Assembly: GCA_958430865.1 (NCBI GenBank)
Contig: CAUDNR010004191.1
Span: 1-57,232 of the forward strand
From: Entrophospora sp. SA101
Taxonomy: Eukaryota > Glomeromycota > Glomeromycetes > Entrophosporales > Entrophosporaceae
Reading direction: 5' to 3'
DNA length: 57,232 nt
Below, piece after piece: positions 47,016-57,232 of the stretch (its first letter is position 1; the number at the start of each line of letters is the position of its first letter). Under the pieces are notes generated by a model. The model did not search any database. It had not been told where the DNA came from and worked only from the letters and a program-made list of their open reading frames with translations. The position numbers were made by a program, and so were the translations under genes.

Positions 47016-48496
47016 ATGAAAAATTCATCGATTTTTTTGATTTTTCTATTTATTATTATCACCAATTTTACCACCATTCAAATGGTAAATGCTTGGGGTG
47101 AAGATGGTCACAAGATTGTTGGTAAAATTGCTCAAAATATTTTGAACCCGGAAATAGCTAAAAGAGTTGCCAGCTTGTTTCAAGATCCGTTTTTTGATGG
47201 AAAATTACCTCTCGCTGCCCTTTGGGCTGATATGATTAAACAAATACCAGAATCTCCATACGCCAATTGGAGTTTTCCTTTACATTATATGACTACGCAT
47301 GATAATCCCGGCAGAGTTTGTTCTGTCGATGAGGTAATTAAAAAAAAACCAAAAATTTTTTTTGCGCGTTTATTTGTTTGTGCTTTGTATTTTTATTATT
47401 TGTTGTTATTTTTTCCCCTCAATAATCAATTCGTTATAACAATTTTTTAGGCGAACGATTGTGCTGGAGGTGCTTGTATAGTTGGTGGTAGGTTTTCCCC
47501 TTTCCTCTAAAAATTATATTTTGTTTTATTTTTTTCCTTAATTATTATTAAACGGTTTATAATATAATATTATTACACGATTAGCAATTGCCAATTATAC
47601 AGATCAATTGGATTGTGAAAATGGCCGTGACATCAATACCAGAGATATTGCTCTTAGATTTTTATCACATTTCTTTGGTGATATTACACAACGTAATAAT
47701 TTTATTTTTATTTTTAATGTCTTTAATAATTAATTAATTAGTTAATTAATTAATTGTGTTTTTTAGCACTTCATGTTTGCGGACGTGCTAGAGGTGGAAA
47801 TGATATTAAAGTGACATTTGATGGTCGTCCTACAAAGTAAAAAGTTAAACTACACTATATTAATATCCATTATCATCACATTCTAATTTAATTAATTTTA
47901 TATTTTTTAAAAAAGTCTTCACGCAATCTGGGATAGAGATATTGTAAAAAAAAAAAAATCTTTAATAATTTTTTTGATTCTTTAGGAAAGAAACGCATTA
48001 ATTGACTTATTGATTGATTGAAAATTTTAGGTTAAAAAAAGATTAAAAGACTACAACGATAATTTTGAAACATACGCAAATCACTTAACTAATGAAATTA
48101 CTAACGGAGCTTTCGCAAAAGTGTCACAAAATTGGATTTCATGTAAAGAGACACAACTAAAAGGTCTTAGTCTTAATTTAAGAAAACGTGCTAAAGCTAC
48201 TACAAAATGTCCACTTACTTGGGCAATTGATACCAATGGAATTAATTGTCCTTTGGTAAGTTTATATCTCTATTTATCTGTTTATTTACACATATATTAC
48301 ACGCGTAAAGACAAACTTGTAAATTTTTTTAATTAATTAGGTTTGGGCAGCTATTGATGATAATCCAAAAGTAGATTTAGGTGGAAGATATTATCAAGAT
48401 GCAGTGCAAGTTATTGATCAACAACTTGCTAAAGGTGGCCTTAGACTTGGAACATTCTTAAATATTATATTAAACAAACCTTGTGAAAATAATTAA
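47016..48496 (+). CDS. Secreted S1/P1-type zinc nuclease (copy 3)
   Basis: Exons 47016..47333, 47451..47487, 47585..47692, 47767..47836, 47916..47943, 48031..48255 and 48341..48496 encode the same 313-residue secreted zinc nuclease as 13826-15306, with signal peptide and all nine zinc ligands retained. Introns are unchanged too. Confidence 0.93.
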
Positions 48497-48586
48497 ATTG
48501 TAAAGTATTAAAAAAAATTATTTTATTTATAAAAAAATAACAACACAGTAAAAAAATATGTACAAAGATTATTATTTATATTATTA

Positions 48587-50788
48587 TTAATCAACAAAAA
48601 AAGACATCCATAAATCAATTTTTTTTGTTATATATACAAACGTCTCTTGAGAATTGCTTAATAGCGGTATGATCGTTTGATCGATAAAATCTTTAAAATC
48701 TTCCAGCATAGGAGGAATTTTATCGAAAACTTGATCTAAAATATTATTAAAATAATAATAATAGTATTGATTTTTACTAATAGAAACGCCACCACCTTTA
48801 TAGCTATAAATATTAATATTATTTTTCTCTTCCGCAACCATTTTCTTATCATCGTCGCCATTAACTCCATCAATAACATCCAAGTAAATAATTTCATCTT
48901 TTGTCAATAACAAATTGAAACCTTTCAGAATATTTCCTTTTCTATCTACAATATCTGCTGATACTCGTATTTGTTTCGGTTGTTTTTCATCATTGCGATC
49001 ATTAAAATCATCGTAATCAATACGGAATAAAAATAAATTTTCATCAGCCATGGCAACTTGTTTCCTTGCTTGCTGATCATTGTAATTATAGAGAATAACT
49101 TGAAATTCATTGTTTTTAATCTTTTTTGTTAATGGTGATTCATTAAGATTAAACAAAAAATCAGTTTCGGATATTTGCCAAAGATCAATATATTGAGTTG
49201 ATCCTTTATACTTTAAAAATTTTATGTCAAGATTAACATAACCTAAATTATTCCCGACGTCGCTATCACTGTTACTATTACTGTTATTGCTATTGTTAAA
49301 GGTTTCTTCAAGTTTAATTCTTAACATATTATTATTATTATTATTAATATCATTACTGATATTACTAGGATTGTAATCACTATGGCTATTTTTATTAATT
49401 AAAAGTAAGTCATATTTAGTCAAGCTTGTCGTAAGATCCAAGAAGAAAAGAATAATTATTACTATGATCGAAATGACTTCTCGTGTCTTCTTCGCCCATT
49501 TATAACCATCTCTACACTCACTATTTTCATCATTATTTTCACTAACATCGTCGTCATAATCATCGTCATCGTCGTCATAATCATCGTCATCGTCGTCGTA
49601 ATAATTATCGCCATCATCGTCATCATCGTCGTCGTCATCGTCGTCATCATCGTCATCATCACTGTGATCATTATTTGTTATTACGTTCCTAAATTCGTGA
49701 TTCATTTTGAATTTGAATGCATGATTTTTCAATATTAGAACATCATTGTAAACAAGGTTAGGATCAAAAAATGAAAATTCGTTGGCTGTTATTATTTGAT
49801 TTCTTTTGCTAGCTTGCCAATTAAAACAATTGATTTGATAGTTTTCTAAAATTCGGAAAAGTTGTATTGCTGATCTTTTGTTGTAATTATTATTATCGCT
49901 TGGCTCTTGATCACAAAGACCAATGATTACTGGAAATAAATTTATATGATTTTGTAGTTCTTTCATTGTTTCGACAAGTAAATTTGAAAGTCGTGGTGAG
50001 TTTGGTGATATTAAGATCACGCACAAGTCAATCCAATTTTGGACGTTGTCGTTGTTTTTTTGATGATTATTGTTATTGATGTTTTTTTTAACATTATTGT
50101 CGTTGTTTTTAATATCTCCGCCGTCATCATCGCCGTCACCATATTTGTTGGAAGTAGTAATGTCAACTTTTAAATAATTCTTTAACAAGCAATCTTTAGC
50201 ATCATTCAACGATTTATCAGTAAGATCTATTTCATAAATTGTTGATCCACTATCATCAATTAAAACATATTCATAAATAAAATGACTATAATTTGCTCCA
50301 TATTTAGTAGATTTCAATTTAAAGCTTTTTCTTTCACTGAAAGCAGTTTGGTTAGGTCTATAATTATGACCGTGATCAGAAATACTTTTACATATTTTAT
50401 TCAAGATTTCAAATTTACAGGATATTGTCATCGTTGATTTTTCACCATCACAATCATCATCATCACCGTTAATATAAGCGACGCGGAAATAAATTGGCAA
50501 TGAAAGCGGTTTTGATGTTGAAGTTTGTTTTTGGTAATATATGTTATTCGTCATCTCAATATCGCTGTTAGCATCATCACCTCTTGTAAAACTTTTAAAA
50601 ATTTCTTCTAAAAAATAAAAGGATTAAATAATAATAATAACAATAGTAATAATAATAAGAAAGACCATGTGAAATTTATAATTATAAAAATATATGTATA
50701 TGTATCATTTTTTTCTCTTACCAGGTGAGATATTATGATTTTCAAAAGAAGTGTAAGAGTTGCTTAAAATTTTGTTTTCGAGAATCAT
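48587..50788 (-). CDS. Membrane protein with septin-like region (copy 3)
   Basis: Model complement(48587..50607, 50722..50788), the intact 695-residue form as in copy 1. The Asp-run microsatellite (49562-49670) has the same length as in copy 1. Such runs normally drift fast, so equal length argues for a very recent duplication or an assembly duplicate. Confidence 0.75.
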
Positions 50789-51706
50789 TTTATTTTGTAA
50801 AAGATGTTATTATCAATGGAAACTATATTTTTTTAATAAGGTATATTTTTCGAAAAAAAATTTTTTTTAAGAGAAGAAAAAGAAAAAATTAGATATTCGT
50901 CAGATAACAAAAACGTCACTCTAATTGAAACGTCACTTATTTGACATCACTTTTAGTTAAATTACACAAATCAAAATTGTAATATCAATCTAAAAGGTAA
51001 AAAAGTGTGGGCAAAAAAAATATTCAGTCAAAATGTCGTTTTAATTGAATCTTCTACTAGTACTAGAAATACATGTGTCAATCAAAAGCTTTTTTTTACT
51101 ATCTTTTCTTTTTTAAATAGAAATTCACATTAATAAATTCGACATTTGAACCTGTTGTTGTGTTATTATTATTATTTCATCTTAAATTTTATAGAAAATT
51201 ATATGAATGATGCGATCTTCTACTTTTCGGATTCATTAAATTAAAATTATTTCAAATAAAATTTTATTTTATTTTTTGAATAACAATAATAATAATAATC
51301 ACTGATGCATTTTCGAAACCCAAATTTGGCATTGACTATGTCGATCTGACACTAATCAGTAGTAGTAGGTGTAACGAAATTAAGATTAAATTGATCAATA
51401 CAATTTTATGTTATAGACAACCTAACACCTGAAAATGGGACAAGAATTAGAAGGCTTTTTTTATCTTGTCATAAAAAATCGTCAATATTTGGCTAAACAG
51501 CAATAAAAGTAGAAAAGGAAATATGCAAAGGTCGATATAGTTGGTTGTATCACGATTCAATAAATAACTTGTTCTCCAAGTAAATCATATAAATTGATAT
51601 AATGAAAACATGATTTTATTTGATTATTTTTGCCTCCTTATGAATGAATTAGTTTGTTTTAAAAAAAAATTATTAATTAGAAAAAAAAAACGGGATTTAA
51701 TTTTTA
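50789..51706. other. 0.9 kb intergenic, copy of 17599-18516
   Basis: No gene seen; homopolymer runs as in copy 1. Confidence 0.4.
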
Positions 51707-52631
51707 TTACTTAAAAAGTTGTTTTATCTGTGCATTTGTTAAATGTTCATGGCCGTCTTCATACCAAGATTCTAAAATTGTTAATTAATTACAATTAGAT
51801 TGGGATTTCGATTAATTATAATTATATATGAAATTGATATATTGATACATTACCAACTGAACCAACAATTTGTGGTGCTTTAACGGCAACAACATCATCA
51901 ACTTTTTTCATAAACCTTTTCTGATTTATTAAAAATAAAATCAATAAATCAATAAATCAATAAATCAATAAATCAATAATAACAAATTAAAAATGAACAA
52001 CAAACAAAAAAGCAAAAAGTAAAGTACCTGAGCATCAGAACCAATCACACCACCAGATAAAATAATCTTACCATTATAACCTAGACTTTTTAAAATTGAA
52101 ATGGTGTTACGAGCATCTTGACCAGTTTTAATACCATCAGTTACTAAAATGATATTTGCATTTTCAGATTTTGGTAAAGGTAAATTTGGTGGATTGCATT
52201 CTTGATGTAAAATTTGAAGTTGAGCACGCTATATATATATTTTTAAGAAACTATCAACAAAGTTGATAATAACCAACAAGTAATCAACCATACTATTAAT
52301 TAATTATGATGTTTACCTGCTCTGCAATTTTGGAATCTATTAATTCTTGTGAAATATCACAACCTCTAAAAAAATTATTTTATTGTATTTAGTTTGTTTT
52401 ATTTTATTAATTGTTTGTTTATTAATTAATTAATTTAATTAATTACTGAATAATTTGATCCTTTAATAGAGGCTTGTCTGTTCTGTCAGTTATAGCTCCA
52501 ATTGTCATTCCATCCATTATCAAAGAACGAATTAAAAATAAATCTAATGGTACATTTAATTCTTTTGCTATTTCGTGAGCTATAATTGTTGCTGAAGGTT
52601 TAATAGCGAGAACAACTAAAAAATATATATA

Positions 52632-52667
<36 letters not shown>

Positions 52668-52869
52668 GAGAATATGTGAATATAATATATATAATAATTA
52701 ATTTACTTGTATCTGGTGCATTATGGTAATGTTTCAAAAATCTAGCCAACAATTTTCCAACTTCTTTTCTTGATTCGAATCTATGTTGATAGACAGGATT
52801 ATGAGTAATATTATTATTTGATGAATTTATTGTAAGTGGTGGTAATGGTAAATTTTGTTCTGAAAGCAT
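51707..52869 (-). CDS. Phosphoribosyltransferase-like protein, COG1926 type (copy 3)
   Basis: Model complement(51707..51771, 51854..51920, 52028..52228, 52317..52365, 52447..52615, 52707..52869), 237 residues, the same as the copies at 18517-19679 and 32475-33637. The TA microsatellite in the first intron has the same appearance as in copy 1. Confidence 0.8.
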
Positions 52870-55422
52870 TTTTTATTTGTTTAATACAATTATAATTTAT
52901 TAATTGGCAAAAATGAAGTTTGGGAATTTTTTTAAAAAAGTTAAAATACAAAAAAAAAAATCAAGTTGTTTAAATACAGAAAAAAGATTAATTAACCTTA
53001 TTTCGTAATAATTATGACGATGATGATATAAATTTTACCCACGAATGTTCACCCAAAATAGAAATGAGATTAGATTATGCAGGGTGATTTTTGATAAGAT
53101 TGAAGGATTACATAATAAAACAATTAAATAATAAACTATTATTATAATCACAAGAATTGCTTGTCAAATAATACTATTTTCTTTTTTTCATTACAATTCT
53201 TTCCATAAGGTTATTATAATTTAGGCGAAATCGGTGTGTTAAATATGAACGAACAATGGTTATTATCATCCTCAATTACCAAAATAATTGACTAGCCAGC
53301 AAGTTATAAAATGCTATATAGTTTTTCCAAATAGTAAGTGCTCATGTCGCAATCCAAAAAAGGAAACAAAGTGGCAAAGGTGTGTTGCAATCATTTTTAT
53401 ATGATGCAAAGGTGGCTGCAACTATCATCAAAAAGCTGCAGCTGGTATCATCTTTATTTTCAATCTATTGTTAATAGGATTTGGAGAGATTTCCTACCCT
53501 CAATTTTTTCCTTGTTATATTTATATATTATTGCCGATTTTACTATTTATGGAATGACTAGAAAATATCACATGACCAATCAATTTTTTTAATGGAAAAA
53601 TTTTCTCAAAATTGGCGAAGTGGCATAGAAAGTTATGGGACTAGGTGACTTGCGCTGTGCGTACCCGATTCATATGTAAGGAGGGCTTCTGCTGGGAAAT
53701 GTGATCGGGATTAAGCAATGTTAGCCTAAATTGCCTCCCTTACATTAATATTAATAAATGATTGTTGCCGAATCCGAAATGCCGAAATAGTTTTTCATAG
53801 CTGATTATGATGGTTTGCCGAAAATTATATCTGAAATTTTTTGAACACTTTAACTCAATAGCCGAGGTTTTTTTATATCTATTGCAGTCCAGTATTTTAC
53901 CAAATTTGGAATTTCTAAATATTGTAATCTAATTTTCCGTGTGACACTGGAAAATATGATTTGCTAACTTTTATGCGTTGAAAAATATGAAAAACCTGGC
54001 GAGGGCCTTATAACTTCCAAAATTATACAATATGTGGATTTAACTTATATACAAGGTCGCACAGGATTAAGCAACTTCGAGGATTTTATTTTTCAATCAA
54101 TATTGTTATGATGTATAATATATCAATAGTTCAACTTATAATAATTTTTCCCAAACTATTTTTATTAATACCATAAATCTCGAAAGATAACACCCTCGAA
54201 AGATAGTAAAGATAGTACCCTCTACTTTAAAACAATTGAAAATCATTTGTTACACAGTTGTAAAAAGGAGGTGCTATCTTACAATAACTGAAATGGGCAA
54301 AATTATTTTTAAATTATTTGTTTATTCTTATAAAAAATATTGATAAGCCCAAACTATTGTGAAAGCTACTTTTTTGCAAAAATAGTCTGGACCAGAAATT
54401 TTAGTTAAACTAATAATAATAATATTTTATAATAAAATGTGAAATCAGATGAATCTAAATATCTAAATTCATTTTTTTGGAATATATAAATATGATAGTT
54501 TACAATAAAAATAGTTAATGTTGATGTTGAGTTTTAAAATTATAATTAACACACATAAGAGACGACACGAAACTCGTAACACTGTTTCTTTCCTTATTTG
54601 GAATTTATGCGCATGACTTTGGTTTTTAAATAAATGCCTATAGCGATCATCACAGAATAACTAAACAAGAAATAAACTGGTCTAATTTATCAAATTAAAA
54701 TGATATATCAATTAGCAATATAGCGGGCTTTATCTGTGATTTGTAATAAAGCAGTGGTACAAGAATGAAGACATTGTATAGAGAGTAGTCAAGTTGTAGG
54801 AGGGAACTAAACATACGAACGAGCAGTACGGACTAATATTGAGACAAGAAAAAATCAAATTTTATTAAACAGAATTTTTTGAGAAGCGTGAGATAAAAAA
54901 ACAAGGTGTTTAATTTTTTTTTTTCCACTAAGTTATCTGAAATGATCGACGTTGTTGTGTTTTTTAATTTTTACTTTTTTATTATCATCGTTTATTCAAT
55001 AGATAGATGGTGACAAAAATGAGGATTCAAAAAAAAGAAAAGTTGTACATTTCGATTAATTTTTTTATAACGTGATGATAAAATTCTTCAAAACCAATTT
55101 CAACTTTATTAATCTCTTCTAAATAATGAATTATAAACAACATTATGTAAAAAAAAAAGTACAGTGCAAGTCACTTAGTCCCACAACTTTCTGTGCCACA
55201 CCGCCAATTTTTGAGAAATCAAAAATGCAAAAATTTTACAGTCACATGATTGTCGAAGATCGTCAAGTGTTAAATATATAAATTTTTCTTTTACATTTAT
55301 TCCTATATACATATGTAAATGATTAGAACAATAAACAACAATAATGATTATAGTGATGTTATTAAATATAAGTTAAAATAAAAGATAAATTTATATAAAC
55401 AATTGAATGATTGATAAAACCT
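52870..55422. other. Transposon debris, copy of 19680-22232
   Basis: Same solo terminal repeats (53530-53668 and 55162-55280), hairpin-capable stretch and solitary hAT-like end as in copy 1. No intact gene. Confidence 0.45.
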
Positions 55423-56215
55423 TCATTAGTATATTTTGTTCATAGGTCTTGTCCTTAAAGCTTACTTCGATTACTCCTACACAAACTATTATAATTGATA
55501 ACGTTTGTTAGAATATTTTGCAAACTTCATAGATCTTGTCCTTAAAACTTGTGCAAACTATTGAATAATTGATAAAACGTTCGTTAGAATATCTTGCAAG
55601 CTTCATAGATCTTGCTTGTCTTTAAAACTTACTTTGATTATTCCTACATAAACTATTGAAATAAAACGTTCGTTAGAATATTTTGCAAACTTCATAGATC
55701 TTGTCCTTAACATTTGTACAACTATTGAATAATTGATAAAACGTCTGTTAGAATATTTTGTAACCTTCATAGATCTTGTCCTTAACACTTGCACAAACTA
55801 TTGAATAATTGATAAAAGGTTCGTTAGAATATTTTGAAAGCTTCATAAATCTTGTCCTTAAAGCTTACTTATACAAACTATTGAATATTCAATAAAACGT
55901 ACGTTAGAATATTTCTGTTCATAGATCTTGTCCTTAAAACTTACCTTGATTACTCTTACATAAACTATTGAATAATTTAATAAAACGTTCGTTAGAATAT
56001 TTTGTTCATAGATATTGTCCTTAAAACTTGTACAAACTATTGAATAATTGATAAAACGTTCGTTAGAATATTTTGTAAGCTTCATAGATCTTGTCCTTAA
56101 CGCTTGTATAAACTATTGAATAATTGATAAAACGTTCGTTAGAATATTTTGAAAGCTTCATACATCTTGTCATTAACGCTTACTTCGATCACTCCTATAC
56201 AAACTGGATCTTATC
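55423..56215 (-). repeat. Tandem array of intron-like units (copy 3)
   Basis: Same array as 22233-23025 at offset 33190, with the same unit order. The unchanged order in a tandem array indicates no unequal exchange since duplication. Confidence 0.85.
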
Positions 56216-56370
56216 CTCAACAAACGATAATATTATTGATTGATGGATCTTCGTATATTACAAACGTAACCAATCAAATCAATTAGCAAAATTTATCCTT
56301 TTTTAATTTCTTAAATGTTTCCTTTTAACTAAATAAAATAAATAATAAAAATTAAAAATAGAAGGGTCAA

Positions 56371-56520
56371 TACACCCAACGTGAGTTCCGCCTTCCGCCA
56401 CGCGGGACTTTACAGCCGATCCAAAGTGAGGCATTACACCTAAGGGAGCCGGACACAGAAGACCTTATCTGGTACTTCATCATTGCATGACTTTTCCCTG
56501 GTCGATGCTATTATACCAAT
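56371..56520. repeat. GC-rich short element (copy 3)
   Basis: Copy of 23181-23330. No difference seen. Confidence 0.45.
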
Positions 56521-56639
56521 TCTATGACTTATATATTAACTTTTTTTCAAGTTGTGCAAAATATGGGATACCAACCATTTCATTGGATTAAATTTATTCC
56601 ATAATTTTTATTGTGTAATTTAAAAAAAATAAAATTCAA

Positions 56640-57232
56640 CAGAAAAAGTAGAGTGTTAAATACAAGATGTATGACGACATACGAAGCTTCCAAAGCAAGT
56701 TTGTAAAATATACTGATGAACGTTTATCAATTATTGAACAGCTTGTATCGAAATAAGTGTTAAAAGTCAAGATCTATGAATCTATTTGTAAAATAGATTT
56801 AATGAGCGCGTTATCAATTATTCAAATAATTATATAGGCGGGCTTGGTTGAAGTAAGTGTTAAAGTCAAGATCTACTTGCAAATCAAGTTTCCAAAACGA
56901 ATGTTTATTATTATAGGCGGGTTTGATCAAAGTAAGTCTTAAAGTCGAGATCTATGAAGCTGTTTGTAAAATGTATTTAATTAACGTTTTATTATTATCA
57001 ATTATTCAATAATTATATAGGTGGGTTTGATCGAAGTAAGTATTAAAGTAGTCGAGATATATGAAGCTATTTGTAAAATATATTTATCAACGTTTTATTA
57101 TTATCAATTATTCAAATAATTATATAGGCGGGTTTGATCGAGGCAAGTGTCAAAGTCAAGATCTATGAAGTTTGCAAAACGAATGTTTATCAATTATTCA
57201 ATAATTATATAGGCGGGTTTGATCAAAGTAAG
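56640..57232 (+). repeat. Second intron-like array, right flank, open at the window end
   Basis: At least six units related to 23455-23835, more regular and more numerous. Repeating steps are TATATAGGCGGGTTTGATCG, then AAGTAAGTGTTAAAGTC, then AGATCTATGAAGC, then TTTGTAAAATATATTTAAT, then ACGTTTTATTATTATCAAT. It starts with about 34 bases absent from copy 1 and differs from it by many substitutions. It continues past the end of the window. Confidence 0.75.

Larger units (their letters stand above)
38898..56619 (+). repeat. Copy 3 of the 17.7 kb block
   Basis: Direct repeat of 5709-23429 at offset 33190. All gene models transfer by adding the offset. Differences seen are limited to the left edge (three extra bases, GCT, and one extra T) and to the right edge from 56620 onwards. 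Confidence 0.9.

Overview
The window is AT-rich nuclear DNA of a fungus, dense in short GT-AG introns of about 75-120 nt and in simple repeats. A kinase gene whose protein carries a CxxC-x9-CxxC zinc ribbon in front of a TKL-like kinase domain, together with the many decayed transposons, points to an arbuscular mycorrhizal fungus (Glomeromycotina; Rhizophagus irregularis or a close relative). This assignment rests on recognising sequence style, not on a search.

Layout. 1-5708 is unique: a decayed coding remnant, a kinase gene with a duplicated N-terminal half (1063-3096, minus), a minisatellite, and a decayed Pif1/Helitron-like helicase remnant with one small transposon inside it and another just upstream. 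About 5709-23429 is a 17.7 kb block ('copy 1') with five recognisable genes: CKS1 (plus), Mediator subunit MED4 (minus), S1/P1 nuclease (plus), a membrane protein with a septin-like region (minus) and a COG1926-type phosphoribosyltransferase (minus). It continues through transposon debris into a tandem array and a short GC-rich element. 23430-28952 is unique and gene-poor. At 28953 the first exons of a RhoGAP-like gene run straight into the tandem array of an inverted, partial copy of the block ('copy 2', 29242-36368, equal to copy 1 positions 22911-15990 on the other strand). Copy 2 stops at a 10-N gap (36369-36378). 36379-38897 is unique, with coding-like minus-strand exons and a transposase remnant. 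From about 38898 to 56619 the block repeats in direct orientation ('copy 3') at an offset of 33190. I saw no difference from copy 1 in the parts compared, apart from the first few dozen bases and the last few.

The genes are housekeeping genes and do not form an evident pathway: CKS1 binds cyclin-dependent kinases, MED4 belongs to the Mediator middle module, and the S1/P1 nuclease is a secreted zinc enzyme. The most notable feature is the architecture: a direct plus an inverted near-identical copy of one block, with breakpoints in a tandem array, in a RhoGAP gene and in a transposon remnant, and with a templated inverted insertion inside copy 2. Either this is a very recent complex rearrangement or it is an assembly error next to a gap; the sequence alone cannot decide. 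A second notable feature is that the tandem array units carry intron-like signals (GTAAGY, CTAAC, TAG).
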